From Pinus tabuliformis (Eukaryota; Streptophyta; Pinopsida; Pinales; Pinaceae), in NCBI GenBank assembly GCA_031772625.1, contig CM062807.1:1152063007-1152127006 (forward strand): a stretch of DNA of 64,000 bases, read 5' to 3'. This document shows positions 34,214 through 46,377 of this stretch, in pieces. The stretch's first letter is position 1. Every line of letters starts with the position of its first letter. The notes below the pieces were generated by a model. The model was not told the DNA's origin, did no database searches, and worked only from the letters and a program-made list of their open reading frames with translations. Both the position numbers and the translations under genes were made by a program.

Positions 34214-35523
34214 GACAAGCCTTTTTAAATGCATCATCTATAAATATGATAAAGTACGAGGCTCCTCCTAACGACTCAATATTCACTAAGCCTAAACACA
34301 TCATAATATATCAATTCTAACAAATATGTTTTATGTTTAAGGTCACTTCTAATAAATGAAACCCTTCATTTTCTACCATATATGCAGTGTTCACAAAAGC
34401 TATGATTATAGGATCTCAATATTGGAAGAAAAATTTTAATAGAAAAAATTCTAAGGCCCTTCTCGCTTATTTGACCCCAACGGTCATGCCAAAAATCTAC
34501 TAAGATTTATTCTTTTGCAATAATAGCCACATGTGATTTTTCTGCTATTGCTCTTAATGTATACTATGTTCTTGTCTTGGATCCTCTAGCCATGAGTAGT
34601 GCCCCTTCACCATTTTTCCAATGATTTTGAAATAGCCTTCATAATCCAATAGTCCCACATAGATTAGACTCATGTACATCTCTGGAACATGCCATGTCTA
34701 CTCCAACAATGTTGCAAAAGTGATTGTTTCTCAAATGCACTTTACCATAATCACCAAGATTATATGCAACATAATTAGTTTTTCTTGGGATTACAAGGTA
34801 AGATACCACAAAGTTAAGAATCCAATCAATACTAAAACTAGATATATATAAACATGAACATTCTATTGAAATAATAAATAAAACCTGACCATCTAAAACT
34901 ACGGAAGTGGTCTCACTTTCATCTTTGTTGGCTAATTTTTTATTTTGCATCGCTGGTTTTTTATCCTTCTTTTCTTGCTTTCAAACTCAAAAATCTCTTT
35001 TCATGTGTCTTGGTTTTCCATAGCGATAAAAAGTGAGTTTTCCTCCTTTTTTCGATCTACCTCTTAACTTTGAACATCTTTTACGATTTTCCCACTACAA
35101 TCAACGAGATTTAAAGCTTCGCCTCCTTGGTTCTCCTTGGTTTTCTGTAATTGATTTAAATCATAGCTCACCATTGATTAAGATGTTGCTAACATCATCA
35201 AACTTCAGGGTTCCTGTAAGTGTTGAAGTGCCCATAACCACAATTAGGTTCTCCTAGTTGTATGATATGGAACACCTTAATAAGGTGGCTCCAATCTCAT
35301 CATTCAAAATTATTTTAATAGAGGCCAGTTGGTTGGTGATCGTGTTGAACTCATTTAAGTTCTTTGTTACTAAAAAAAGTCCATCTTGAGGTTGTATATT
35401 TTCTTCATTAGGAAAAGTCTTATTTGATGCTATGTTTTTCTCATTTAGATCGTGCAATTTTTCCCATAAAGCCATTTTTTTGTTCTCTTCGACCACATTA
35501 AATTGGACATCTTTTCTAGACAT
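34214..35523 (-). pseudogene. copia-B gag, protease and integrase start
   Basis: Minus-strand reading begins in gag (MSRKDVQFNVVEENKKMALWEKLHDL; LNEFNTITNQLASIKI, 35523-35254). It then passes a zinc-knuckle remnant near 35030 (YGKPRHMKRD), a protease region (DWIL..., SY, IPRKTNY, NLGDYGKVHL, 34950-34639), GAG-pre-integrase (HDRWGQISEKGL near 34470) and the start of integrase (IFIDDAF near 34230), where the 13-kb element cuts in. The zinc-knuckle cysteines and the protease D-S-G are replaced. The remainder of pol continues at 21117. Confidence 0.85.
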
Positions 35524-35670
35524 TGATGGATTGTGGCAGTGGCCTTTTTGTCTAGTTTGATCAAATCTTCATATCATTAGGGTAAATTTGATGTCTAAAA
35601 TGGGCCTCCTAAGGTAAATAATAAAATAATAGCTAAAATGATAAAATAAAAGTTATGAATTTTTAAAGAA

Positions 35671-36125
35671 AAAAGGAAACTACTTTTTATCATATTTTTG
35701 GCTTATCTCCTTATATTTGTACTCAAATATTAAGTGTAGACACTCATTGGATGTAGAATTGAATTCCACATCCAACAAGTACCCACTTTTCACACTTATG
35801 AGTAGACTTATATTAAACAAAGAAATTGAGAGAGATTACATGAAAAAAACATTTTTTATGTATTCTTATTTTTTTCGTTGTAGGTCTACTTTGAAATATG
35901 CAATGTGTACTTGTTGGATATGCAATTTAATTCCACGTCCATTGGGTGTCATGTATTCTCAATTTTTTTCGTTGTAGGTCTACTTAGAAGTATGCATAAT
36001 AGGTATTCGTTGGATGTGGAATTTAATTCTGCATCCAATTGGTGTCTACACTTGATGTTTAAGTAAACTTACAAGGAGATAAGCCAGAAATACAATTTAA
36101 AAAAGTAGTTTTCTTATTTTCCTTT
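35671..36125. mobile_element. MITE-like inverted-repeat element, about 455 bp
   Basis: The outer arms, about 110 bp each, are inverted copies of one another. The left arm has GGAAACTACTTTTT, GGCTTATCTCCTT, AAGTGTAGACAC and GGATG. The right arm has their reverse complements in reverse order (CATCC, GTGTCTACACTT, AAGGAGATAAGCC, AAAAAGTAGTTTTC). Between them a 92-bp direct repeat with CGTTGTAGGTCTACTT occurs twice. No transposase is present. No target duplication could be fixed. It lies in the 5' part of copia-B. Confidence 0.75.
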
Positions 36126-36314
36126 CAAAATATTCTTAGTTGGGGATGACATCATCATCTTGAATCATATTGGATCTTTTAAAGCTATTTTTTTTAATAC
36201 ATTTTTTGTTTTAAGGCTCATTTTTAACCTCCAAATTTCTCTAATGGTCATCAATGAATATTTCTTTGCTACTCCCTTAGTTAGCAAAGATTTATCCTTC
36301 AAATCAATATATTC

Positions 36315-36602
36315 TCCATTTGTGATTTCTGTAGGGAAAACATAGCCTTATGTAATTTCTCCATGTCACTCAACAATGTTGTTTCCATGCTCAACAAGGA
36401 CAATTCAAACAATAACCCAATACTACTCAAACAACCAACAACCTAGTGATGGCTTATATTTTCCATTTGTGATTTCCATAGGGAAAAAATAAGCTTATGT
36501 AATTTCTCCATGTCACTCAACAATGTTGTTTCCATGCTCAACAGGGACAATTCAAACAATAAATCGGTACTACTCAAACAACCAACAACTTAGTGATGGC
36601 TT
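36315..36602. repeat. Tandem duplication, period 147 bp, in the copia-B leader
   Basis: TCCATTTGTGATTTC starts at 36315 and 36462. Both copies run through CACTCAACAATGTTG to CCTAGTGATGGCTT or its variant. The sequence lies between the gag remnant and the PBS remnant of copia-B. Confidence 0.9.
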
Positions 36603-36640
36603 TGTAAACCATCAAGACTCCCTACTATGCATTGAAATTT

Positions 36641-36650
36641 GCTCTGATAT
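36641..36650 (-). other. Decayed primer binding site of copia-B
   Basis: GCTCTGATAT on the plus strand matches nine bases of the reverse complement of TGGTATCAGAGC. It is at the right place, upstream of the gag remnant on the minus strand. The 5' LTR would start just to the right but has no recognisable partner. Confidence 0.45.
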
Positions 36651-36692
36651 ATTATTGATAATAAATAACCTATATTAATAATAGATAATCTA

Positions 36693-36942
36693 GCCCATGG
36701 GGCGTAGAATAGATGATGACGGGGTGTATTGTTAAGTCATTCCGTGATGTGAAGGTCATTGGATCGAAACTCCATGGGAAAGAATCCAACCATGTTAAGG
36801 GTTGGTGTGGTCCAGGACGGGTGTGATTTCCAAGTGATTTTGATGACTTAGATGCCCTTGGGTCGCGGTTTCTCAAGCCAAAGGTCAAGCCTGTAGTCGT
36901 CTCAAGAGAACCCAAACAACTTGACAAACGAACAAAATAAAC
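36693..36942 (+). mobile_element. tRNA-derived SINE with 13-bp target site duplication
   Basis: A 250-bp body is flanked by the perfect direct repeat AATAGATAATCTA (36680-36692 and 36943-36955). Near the 5' end a box-B-like GGATCGAAACTCC (36761-36773; tRNA consensus GGTTCGANTCC) lies about 26 bp after a box-A-like GTATTGTTAAG. The 3' end is A-rich (AACAAAATAAAC). These are the hallmarks of a plant tRNA-derived SINE transcribed by RNA polymerase III. It is non-coding and depends on LINE enzymes for movement. Confidence 0.85.
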
Positions 36943-36955
36943 AATAGATAATCTA

Positions 36956-38520
36956 ATTTTCAAGCCACAACCAAACTAGACACCAAATTGATATAGAGCT
37001 CTTTTTTGTGAGACAAAAATTTACCACAACTCAAAAACTTGACAAAATAAAACACAAAATAATACAATACAAAAAGATACACCAAAATAATATAATTCAC
37101 CCCATATATATTTTGTCCATAAAGAAATTTGTTAATACTACCATTGGCCCAAATGAACACTTGTTTTCCGAAAATAAATTTGACTCTTTTTACTAAATCA
37201 AAAATAGCTTAGCACCTTATTTATCTAATTGACTTTGACTTTTTTAAAATAAAACTTATCCTCGCAGATAAGGGAACTTTGTACACGGAATTAATTTTGA
37301 CCAGTCACAAATTCCAAGTCTCACTTGTGTAACCCTCATTTTGTCCAAGGAGAAATTTGCTCATATTACTATGGGCCCAAAAAACACGTGTTTATTTAAA
37401 ATAAATTTGACTCTTATACTAAGTCAAAAACAACGTGCCGGGCCCAAAAAACCGTGTTTATTTAAACTAAATTTGACTTTTTTACTAAGTCAAAAATAAC
37501 CCACCGCCTTATTTATCCAATTAACTTTTGAAAATAACACCTCTTCCCTCTTAAAATATGCGTGACCAATAAAATAATTGTGTATTCGAGGGCAATGAAA
37601 GATTATTCGCTGGATAGCTTTCAAACATTCATTACAGCAAATTATGTGTTGATGAAATATAACCTCAAGTAACAACATTATAAAGCTTTCATTACAGCAA
37701 ATTATGTGTTGATGAAATTTTCCTCGCGACAATGTATGTCGGTTAGGCTAATTATTGTCCACCATTTATTCATGATCCAGTGTGGGTCATATCGGAGAAT
37801 AATGTAATTAGGTCGAAATAGTCTATATTAAAATTGGGTTTGGGGAATTTATATTTTCGATAAAATGATTAGTTGAGATTGTAAGTCAAGTAAATATCTT
37901 TAGTTAAGATTTATATTAGAATTGGGTTTGAGAAATTTATAGTGTCAATAAATTGAATGGTTGAAATTGTAAACCAAGCAAATATTTTTAGTCAAGATTT
38001 AATAGACAATATGAAAATCTTTTTTTAGTTTCAAATTTGTTTCTCTCTTTAATTTATTAAAAATCATTTGTAAAAAGTGACTATCCTTGTAATTTATTAA
38101 AAAAATAATTATGAAAAATGGCATTGACATTTGGTGTAGGTCCGATTCATTTGATGTGGCTATTGAAACTTGGAGCTTTTAATAATAATTGTTTTTTATT
38201 ATTTAAGGTTTATAACAATATTATTATTATTAGTTAATAATAAACATTAATATAAATGTTGATATTAATAAATTATTAATATTATTAATGAAATTAATGT
38301 TTTTAAAATAAATAATATTAAAATTAATAAATATATTAAATTATGTTGATTGGTTTTATGGTTCAAAACCAGAGTGTAAAGTATATATGATTTTCTAGAT
38401 TTAGCAGTTAAATGGTTGCTTGGAGGTGGGCTCTTTGTGTTCTTATACACCAATTTGGTCACAGTTGCTTGGAGGTGGGCTCCTTGTGTTCTTATACACC
38501 AATTTGGTGTGTGACTTAGC
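36956..38520. repeat. AT-rich spacer with several short direct duplications, no gene
   Basis: Visible duplications: a block with TTTGACTC/TTTTTACTAAGTCAAAAA and CCTTATTTATC near 37178, 37396 and 37460; ATTACAGCAAATTATGTG at 37631 and 37691 (period 60); AATTGGGTTTG at 37832 and 37920 (period 88); GTTGCTTGGAGGTGGGCTC at 38415 and 38464 (period 49). No open frame or motif was recognised. Confidence 0.8.
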
Positions 38521-38814
38521 AGTGACCTTAAAATTGGATAATAATAATAATAATAATAACAACAACTAATTGACATATAAATGATGGAAAATAATATTTC
38601 TTCCACATTTAATAATGTAATTATACCCACATGCAGATCCTATTATGAGCAAATGTATTTGACCAAAGATTTTTTTTTAGGTCATCTCAGATGTAATTAT
38701 TATGGAACTCTTATATCTCTAATATAATATATTAATGCTTTTTCGTTCTAAAAAATGTAATTATAATAATATTTAATAAATAAGATAAAAAAAAACAATA
38801 ATTAATAATTAACT

Positions 38815-38876
<62 letters not shown>

Positions 38877-38880
38877 TTCA
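38521..38880. repeat. AT-rich repeat unit and (TA)n tract upstream of CRK copy 1
   Basis: Contains AAATGATGGAAAATAAT and TTTAATAAATAAGATAAAA blocks and a (TA)n run at about 38819-38871. The same blocks recur at 56041-56262 and 58147-58525, next to the LINE copies and upstream of CRK copy 2. Confidence 0.85.
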
Positions 38881-38920
38881 CTACTAATATAATAATAATA
38901 ATATAATAATAATAAAAGAG

Positions 38921-39170
38921 GAAAAATAATGTTTTTAATAATATGATGATGAGAGTTGGGTAGGGAGAAACATTTCTCCATTCCTCATTTTTATATTTAA
39001 GTGTTGAATATTTTTGCCCCTATATAACTGTTCTTTGGTATTGATGAAAAATAATGTTTTTAATAATATGATGATGAGAGTTGGGTAGGGAGAAATATTT
39101 CTCCATTCCTCATTTTTATATTTAAGTGTTGAATATTTTTGCCCCTATATAACTGCTCTTTAGTATTTCT
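38921..39170 (+). promoter_or_regulatory. Duplicated 125-bp promoter segment of CRK copy 1, with two TATATAA boxes
   Basis: GAAAAATAATGTTTTTAATAA starts at 38921 and again at 39046, and the two units are nearly identical through GCCCCTATATAACTG. Each carries TATATAA (39021-39027 and 39146-39152). CRK copy 2 has one version of this segment (about 58610-58745) and reads TATGTAA at that place. Calling it a promoter is inference from position and the TATA match. Confidence 0.55.
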
Positions 39171-39932
39171 CCCCTTCCAACTACGTAACAGAGTTGGTCA
39201 CCGGCGAATCACTCTTCAATTTTGTACTCATTAGTAAATGCCAATTTTCCTTTTCATAATCCATGGCTTCTGAATGCGACTTGGGCCGTCCCTGTACAAT
39301 GTACTTCGTCTAGGTCCACGTCAATTTTCGTATGGAGCCACTGAAGCCACTCGCTTACACATCTTTTATTTTTTTTCACCCGTGGATAATAGAGTCAAAG
39401 TCCATGCCGTGTATGGCCAGTCGCCAAGTTGCAATTCGAAGACCATGGACCGTGTAATTGAAGAGTGTTTTTTCATTTACTAATAAATACCGACCAGTGT
39501 TTTCAAATCCCAATACTGCGTTCGTGTGTTGATATCGCCTCGTCTCTGGAAGATGGAAATGCTCTAACTTTGCCGGGGGATTAAGGATTCTAACTTTGCC
39601 GGGCGATTAAGGAAAAGCATTGAGCTCCTAGATCAGCAGGGAGCCACGAAAGCAATAGAAATTTTGGTAAGATTTTGATAAAATTAATAAAAATTTTGAG
39701 AAATTTAGATTTAAATTATTTAATTTTAAGATTTAGATGTCAAAATTTTATGAGAAATTTAGATTTAATTATAGACTTTTAAGATTTAGATGTCAAACAA
39801 TTTTGATAATATTAAATTTATTTCATTCTAGAAACAAAACAAAAAAAGCCAGATTCCAGCAACTTTTTGCCTTCTGGCACCTTGGTAGATAACGCGCATT
39901 TGCAGGCCGTGTCGTGCCCTGCCCTAGGAGCG
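39171..39932 (+). promoter_or_regulatory. 5' region of CRK copy 1 with a possible 5' UTR intron
   Basis: Homologous to about 58746-59528 upstream of copy 2. A donor GGTAAGATTTT (intron from 39667) and an acceptor TTTCATTCTAG (to 39831) bracket an AT-rich stretch, matched at 59269-59434 in copy 2 (acceptor CATTGCAG). A 5' UTR intron is therefore likely. The upstream open frame at 39274-39483 has no homology and is not called. Confidence 0.5.
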
Positions 39933-42900
39933 ATGGCAAGGAAGATAAAAGCTTTCATCAACACCATGTCACTTATCGTTAATGTTTGTATATTTATGCG
40001 TCTCTCAGCTGCTGATCCTCACACTAATTTTGTTTGGGATTATTGTGGGAAAAGCAAATATACAAACTGTAGCGCCTTCCCGAGTCATCTGAACCAGGTT
40101 ATGGACTCACTGGTGACTAACGTCTATCCCAGTGGATACAATGTGTCATCTATTGTGGTGGAGGACAACAGAATTTGTTCAGTTTATGGGCTTGTCCAGT
40201 GCCGGGGAGATTTAAACGCTTCCGATTGCCAACAGTGCGCATCTACGGCGAAATCAGGGCTGCTTCTTGGATGCGATAATGATGAACCTGGATTTATTCA
40301 ACTGGAAGGCTGCTTCTTACGTTACGACAATTTTCAGTTTTATTCCGATGAGTTTGAGAGTCACCCAGTAAAAGTTCATTGCAGCCCTACGAACCGCAGT
40401 CGGCCACAGCTATCGCCATTAGATGTAAGGAGCATGCTGTTCAATATTACAGTGAAAGCTACACAGAATCCGGCACTTTTTGCTGCAGATTCAGTCCCTG
40501 GACCTTCTAGTTTAACGGAGACTGTGTACAGCATGGCACAGTGTTGGAAACATCTGTCTTCAGCAAACTGCGGATTGTGCCTAACTTATGCCCTGGCAAA
40601 TATATTGTCATGCCCAACTGGAACTCCGGGAGCACTATCCGGCTTAAGCAGTTGCTTTTTGCGTTATGACGTTGATGATTTTCTAGACATTTCCGTCCAC
40701 CCGCAGCGTCCTGCAGGATCCGGTATCGTCTTCTCACAGTTTACGACGAATTTGAGTTTAATGTGATTGTAAGCTGAAATTAATTTGATTATAAATTCAT
40801 GAATATTTTAAAATTTTGATTTTGGAATATTGAAAATTTTAGAAACTGAATTTAATTATTGAAAATTTTAAAAACTGAAATTAATTTGATTATTGAAAAT
40901 TTGAGAAACTTGAAATTAATTTGTTTATAGATTTAGGAATATTTTAGAATTTTGATTTTGGCATATTTTGAAAATTTTATATTTAATTTTTTTAATATTA
41001 AGAAAATATTTCAGTTGTTAAATTAGCAGTAGGGATAGTTATCATTGGTATTATGGGTTACTGTAGATTTACTCATCACTATTATTTGTTATTCAAGGAA
41101 AATCATAATACTTAGAATTACCTGTTGGTAGTATTTAAGAGGGCATCCTGTAAGTGGCTAGGCTTTAGATCATTAATCTATTTCCTTAGATCCAAAGAAG
41201 ATAAACTCTTAATCAAACACAGTCAATTTTAAAGCATGAAAATTTTACATTTAATTATTTTTCATTGAATATTTTCAAAATATTCCAAAATCTACTCTAT
41301 AACAAAAAAAAATTAATTTTATTTTAGTGAATTAAACTATAGCGAATTTGCTAATATTTTTCTCTAAATTTTATGCAGAAGGCAAAAGATCTAAGGTGTT
41401 GGGGATAGCCTTGGGCTTAGTAGCCGCTACCGTTGGATTAATTGCTTCCATAGGGATATGGAAGTGGAATTTTTTCTCTCATTTGAAATGTTGGGAACAG
41501 AATTCTGGAACCAGAGGTCTTTAAGTTGCTCCTGCATTTACTGTTAAAGATTTAAGATGTGCCTCGTTAACTTTTTCTTTTCGGTTCTTTGAAACAATTT
41601 ATTATGATGACCGAGTATTATGTGAAATATGTATTCAAAATTCAAATAGATGTCATGTGATTGTTTTCTCAGGTGAGAGAGGAGAATTTACCTCATCGCC
41701 AATGATAACTAATACAGAACTTATTATGAATTATGATACTGTGAGAGAGGCTACGTCAGATTTTAGAACAGAGAATAAGCTTGGCGAAGGAGGCTTTGGA
41801 TCCGTTTTTAAAGTGAGTCATTTCTAAACTTAAGTGAAATTAAATATATTGAGGTTAGAGTTTTTAGGTAAGTGGCATAGTTATGTCGATTGCATAATAT
41901 TTGGGAAATTGATAATCTGGAGAGAGGAGAGGGTAATGGACGGTGAGGAGAGAGGGTTATTTGTTTGACTTTTTCCTGAACATCAGATTTTAAGATATTT
42001 CTGAATTTGCAAAATCAACATAAGTGTAGGGTTATTTGTTTGATTTTTTTATTTTCTTCAACATTAAATTTTAAGATATTTTTGAATTTGTAATTATTAG
42101 TTTAGGATGATTTGAAGGGAGGTTTTTGTGACTTTTGTGAAAAGAAATATTCAGAAAATTGTCTTCAAAGTTTATCACATAATTGAAAAAATTGTTGATT
42201 TGTTTTTAATTATCAAATGTGATTTAATCAACATAACTTTAGAATGATTTGAATAGAGGGTTATTTGTTTGATTTTTTTTTTTCAACATCATCAGATTTT
42301 AAGATATTTCTGAATTTGGGATCCACATCAGTTTAGCATGATTTCAGATTCTAAGAAATTTCTGAATTTGCAATCTACATAAGTTTAGATGATTAGATGA
42401 TTTGAATGAAGCTTTTGTGACTTCTGTGAAAAGAAATATTTAGAAAACTGTCTTCAAAGTTTATCACATAATTGAAATAATTATTTATTTGTTTTTAATT
42501 ATCAAATCTGGTTTTTCATCTAGACAATTATGAAATGTGGTTCTTCATCAAGGCTATTAAAATGATGAACCACATTTTCTAAAAGTGTCTACCATGATTA
42601 GTCCATTACATAATTGATGAACCACAATTTCTAAAAGAGTCGGCCATGATTAGCCTATTACATAATTGAAATAATTGTCTACACGCTTTTAATCATTAAA
42701 TGTGGTTATTCATCAAAACCATCTTTTAATCATTAAATGTAGTTCTTCATCAAAACCATTAAAATAATGAACTATCTTTTCCAAAAACTTTGACAATTAT
42801 TTCTCTTATATGATAAATCGGAAAGACAGCTTTCTAAATAAAAATGTTCAAGATTATCAACTAAAAATACAAATAATATTTGCTGATTTGCAGGGGATTC

Positions 42901-44234
42901 TACCTGATGGCAGAGAGGTTGCAGTGAAACGGCTGCGCATAGGTTCAAAGCAAGGAGACGTTGAATTTCTGAATGAAGCAAATCTCATCAATCGTATTCA
43001 GCACAGAAATCTAGTGAAATTGTTTGGTTGCTCCGTTGAACGCTCAGAGAGACTGTTAATTTACGAATACCTCCGGAACAGTAGTCTCGACCAGATTTTA
43101 TTTGGTCTCTACTTAACCTCTTGATCTACTTAACGAATGCTGGTTTGATTCAGTTTGTGCATAGACCTTGCTGATTTTTTTAATGACTCTGGTGCATTAA
43201 TGGCAGATACAACAAAACGACATTCGCTTCACGGGAAAAGAAGGTATGAAATCATAGTTGGAACTGCGCGTGGGCTGGCCTATCTTCACGAGGAATCTGA
43301 CATTCGGATCATCCACAGAGATATTAAAGCAAGCAATATTTTACTTGACAATAAATACAGACCCAAAATAGCAGATTTTGGGTTAGCCAAACTCTTTGCA
43401 GAAGATCAGAGCCACGTCAGCACTAGAGTTGCAGGAACTTTGTAAGAATTTACCCAACTTGACATAATAATGAATCACAATACATGAACCATTTTTAATT
43501 GGGGATCTAGAAATTAATGGTCGTGTATAAGGATCTAGATCACTACATGAATTTTGGCTTAACAAGATAGGCATAATTTTAGTAAACTCAACCAATCAAA
43601 ATTTCATTCTGCAGAGGTTACATGGCTCCCGAGTACGCCTTACGTGGACAGCTCACAGAGAAAGCGGATGTATTCAGCTTTGGAGTGCTTGTACTTGAGA
43701 TTATCAGCGGAAGAAAAAATCAGAGTTTGGCTCAAGATATGGAGTTTCTCATTGAATGGGTAATTGACTTTGGACCCCATTTTTCCAGTAAAATGTTTTT
43801 AAAAATGTCCATATCCTTATGCCGAACATTTGCTAACAGTGGTTTTGTTGATATTGGCCAAGCAGGCATGGAAACTGTATAAATCTGAGAGAGCAATAGA
43901 AGTTGTGGATCCCACATTGGAGGGCAGTTATTCGTGGGAGGAAGGGATTAGAGTAATCACAGTTGGTCTTCTGTGCACGCAAGGAGCAGCAGCTTTGCGG
44001 CCTTCAATGTCCCGCGTGGTGTCGATGCTGACAGGTAAGGAAGAACAGCTTCCTTCCCCAACAAGGCCTGCTTTCATAGATCTGGACTGCGCGGACGCAG
44101 GTCCCGACCAGGTTCGACGTCCTCCTGCTCCTGAGACAACATTAAGAGGTAATCGGTCGTCACAAGCTACGACACCTGCCGAGATCTTTTCGGCGGCCGC
44201 TGATCCTTCATCAGGCATTCTGGAGCCCAGGTGA
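39933..44234 (+). CDS. Cysteine-rich receptor-like protein kinase (CRK), copy 1
   Basis: Exons: 39933-40722, 41379-41516, 41673-41812, 42894-43104, 43207-43441, 43615-43759, 43866-44234; all introns are GT-AG and the 675-codon frame is continuous. Seven exons is usual for plant CRKs. I start at the ATG at 39933, giving a signal peptide ([18 protein letters not shown]); the frame opens earlier only at TTG. Two Gnk2/DUF26 modules follow, with C-X8-C-X2-C at residues 90-102 and 204-216. A membrane span lies at about 270-291, then a kinase: G-loop GEGGFG (347-352), K368, HRDIKASN (463-470), DFG (483-485) and MAPE. Family role: plasma-membrane Ser/Thr kinase in stress and defence signalling; the ligand is unknown. 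W436 of the usual LxW motif is Gly (codon 43233-43235). The acidic/Pro-rich tail ends in LEPR. Confidence 0.92.
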
Positions 44235-46377
44235 AGAACGTATTTCATCGGGTATTTTGAAGGCCAAGTAAGATTTTCATAAAATCTTGTAAAAATGTTG
44301 AGAAATCTGGATTATAATTTTCGAGCTTCACGATTATCGTGAGTAACAGGTTTTTTAATAATGTTAAATCTATTTTTACCTTTCAAAAAATAATTTAAAA
44401 AAATAAAGATTTCAGTCTGGACAAAATTATAATCTCAATAAACAACCCAAAATTAATATATTTTTGGGGGCATAGTGATTGTAAATATAGATTTTCACAA
44501 TATTATTGGTTTAAATTCATATTATCTATTAATTAGTTGTTTGACTTAAACTTGGCCATTCCCACCTCTAAAATAAAAATAACGATGAACTTTGGTTACT
44601 CTTGATTATAGGATGTTTGAATTTATATTATTTAGTGATATTATAACTTTCTATTTTCCGAATTTAAAATTAAAACAAAAGTTATATAGTAACTAGTTCT
44701 CGCTACTTAATTTAAATGTAATTAAATTAAAATAAAAATACAAAAATTTAAAATGTTATAATAAATTAATTTTAAATTGTAATTAAATGCATTATTAAAT
44801 TTTGTAAATTAATATTATTTATATTGCAACATAGAAATAATTATTAATAGTTTACATTTGGCTTTTCATAGTTTGTGAATATGATCTTATGAAAATCTTA
44901 TTATTAGACCTTGGTATAGAGGCCCTATCATAAATTTCTATTAAACCTTAGTTTGTGAATATATGAGAAATTTTATATTTATTTGTATTATGGTTAAGTT
45001 CGCACAAAAAACCTAAGTGAACTCTACCCCTTAAAAATATAATGTAAAAATATAAATATATCTCTCACTTACCATTAATAAATCTTTTTAAATTACATAT
45101 GTGATTTCAAATAATCATTTTAAATTATATATGTAATTTCAAAATAATATATTTTTTATTAGATTATATTAATCATTAGCCGTTTTTGTAAATAGGAATA
45201 TAAAATGATTATACTCATTAGCAATAATTTTATCACCTTCCCAAAACAAATTGTATCATAAATGCCCATCCTACACCTTGATGTGATATATGTAATTGAC
45301 ACATTAATAGAGGCAAAGGGCAATAACATGTTCAATTTTATAGTCAATCAAATTGAACATAAATAAATTAAATTATTTAAAAAAAATCATATATTTCAAT
45401 GTGTAATGTTATATTATAGAATTTTTTGCAAATTTTTTTGGCCAAACCCAAACTAATATGGGTTTGACCAAAAACCCATTGCAATATCTATTGCCTTGTG
45501 GCAAGGATAATAAGGATGACTATTGGTTATAAGATTACGCTTTTTCTAGTTGTTACGCAATTATGGTATCTAGACAAATTTGAAAAAGAAAAAATAATTA
45601 TTTAAAAAAGCATCATTAATTTCTATTTAAATCTTTTAAAAACTTTAAATTAGTATTTTTTCTAAACTATTTAGATAAATATAAATCAACCTTCGTCTAG
45701 TAACTAGGTATATAATTAGTATTCTTAAATTTATCTAAACTTAATTAGGAGACTTCACTAATTAAGCTGATAGGCTTTTTATGGTGAGGTTCCTACTCAT
45801 GACACTGTAGCAGATTCGTCGGCCTTCAAAGATATAACATTTCGATGGTGTGATTGATCATTGGCCTCTGATCTCCGATTTGCTCCGCTCGAGGTTCTTT
45901 GACTCTTAATAATCGTGCGCCAGCCACATGGCGGAGTATGACATCATGACTGTGGAAAGGATGTTACGTCATAAAGCCAGCGAGCGGTGCCTTCCGGGGC
46001 TAAGCCCTTTAGCTTGGGATAGGGGGTTGATTCTTTAGAATACTGCACTACAAATTGTTCCAATGTGTAATGCATGGGACCACATCATACGTGCCTGGGC
46101 CTTTATAATATCGCAGAAACACAATGGGCAATTTCACAATGTAGCATTTGGTTGCAATCCCAAAGTTTGCGATCTTCGATGAGTGACGTGGCCTAATCTA
46201 CGTGGAGAGGAAATGAGTGAAGCCCCTCCACGTGAAATTTTATCATATAAAACCTGTGTTAACCCTTCCTGTCCAACTTTACATGAAAACCTTTATTAAC
46301 CTATGGCTGCCCAACTTCATGATTTAGATAGATAAAACAAATATTTAAACTATCGCCACCCTTCTGATGCGCCGACA
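44235..46377. other. Gene-free stretch after CRK copy 1
   Basis: The first 230 bp or so match the 3' flank of CRK copy 2 (63718-64000). About 44460-45720 is AT-rich with no recognisable feature. 45760-46340 is GC-richer and contains ATCGCAGAAA, TTGCGATCTTCGATG and GTGACGTGG strings, reminiscent of the LTR of the 13-kb element but not alignable by eye. No coding sequence was recognised. Confidence 0.5.

Noticed and set aside
35671-36125. Inverted arms as the LTRs of a small retrotransposon
   Set aside because: The arms are inverted, not direct, and there is no PBS or polypurine tract.
36641-36700. Start of a copia-B 5' LTR matching sequence near 18421-18990
   Set aside because: No alignable partner could be found by eye, so LTR borders for copia-B are not asserted.
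39274-39483. Small open frame upstream of CRK copy 1 as a separate gene or uORF
   Set aside because: Its sequence is present upstream of copy 2 but the frame is not conserved there.
39867-39932. Upstream start for the CRK copy 1 protein at 39867
   Set aside because: That codon is TTG, not ATG. The ATG at 39933 gives a proper signal peptide and is conserved in copy 2 (59529).
40723-40766. CRK copy 1 first exon read through to TGA at 40764-40766 as a secreted, kinase-less protein
   Set aside because: A donor GGTATCG at 40722/40723 fits the phase of the membrane-span exon and is conserved in copy 2. A truncated secreted isoform remains possible but unsupported.
43105-43206. Stop codon in the kinase of CRK copy 1 after [13 protein letters not shown]
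   Set aside because: It lies in a 102-bp GT-AG intron; joining 43104 to 43207 restores the typical LFDTTKRH sequence, so the gene is not broken here.
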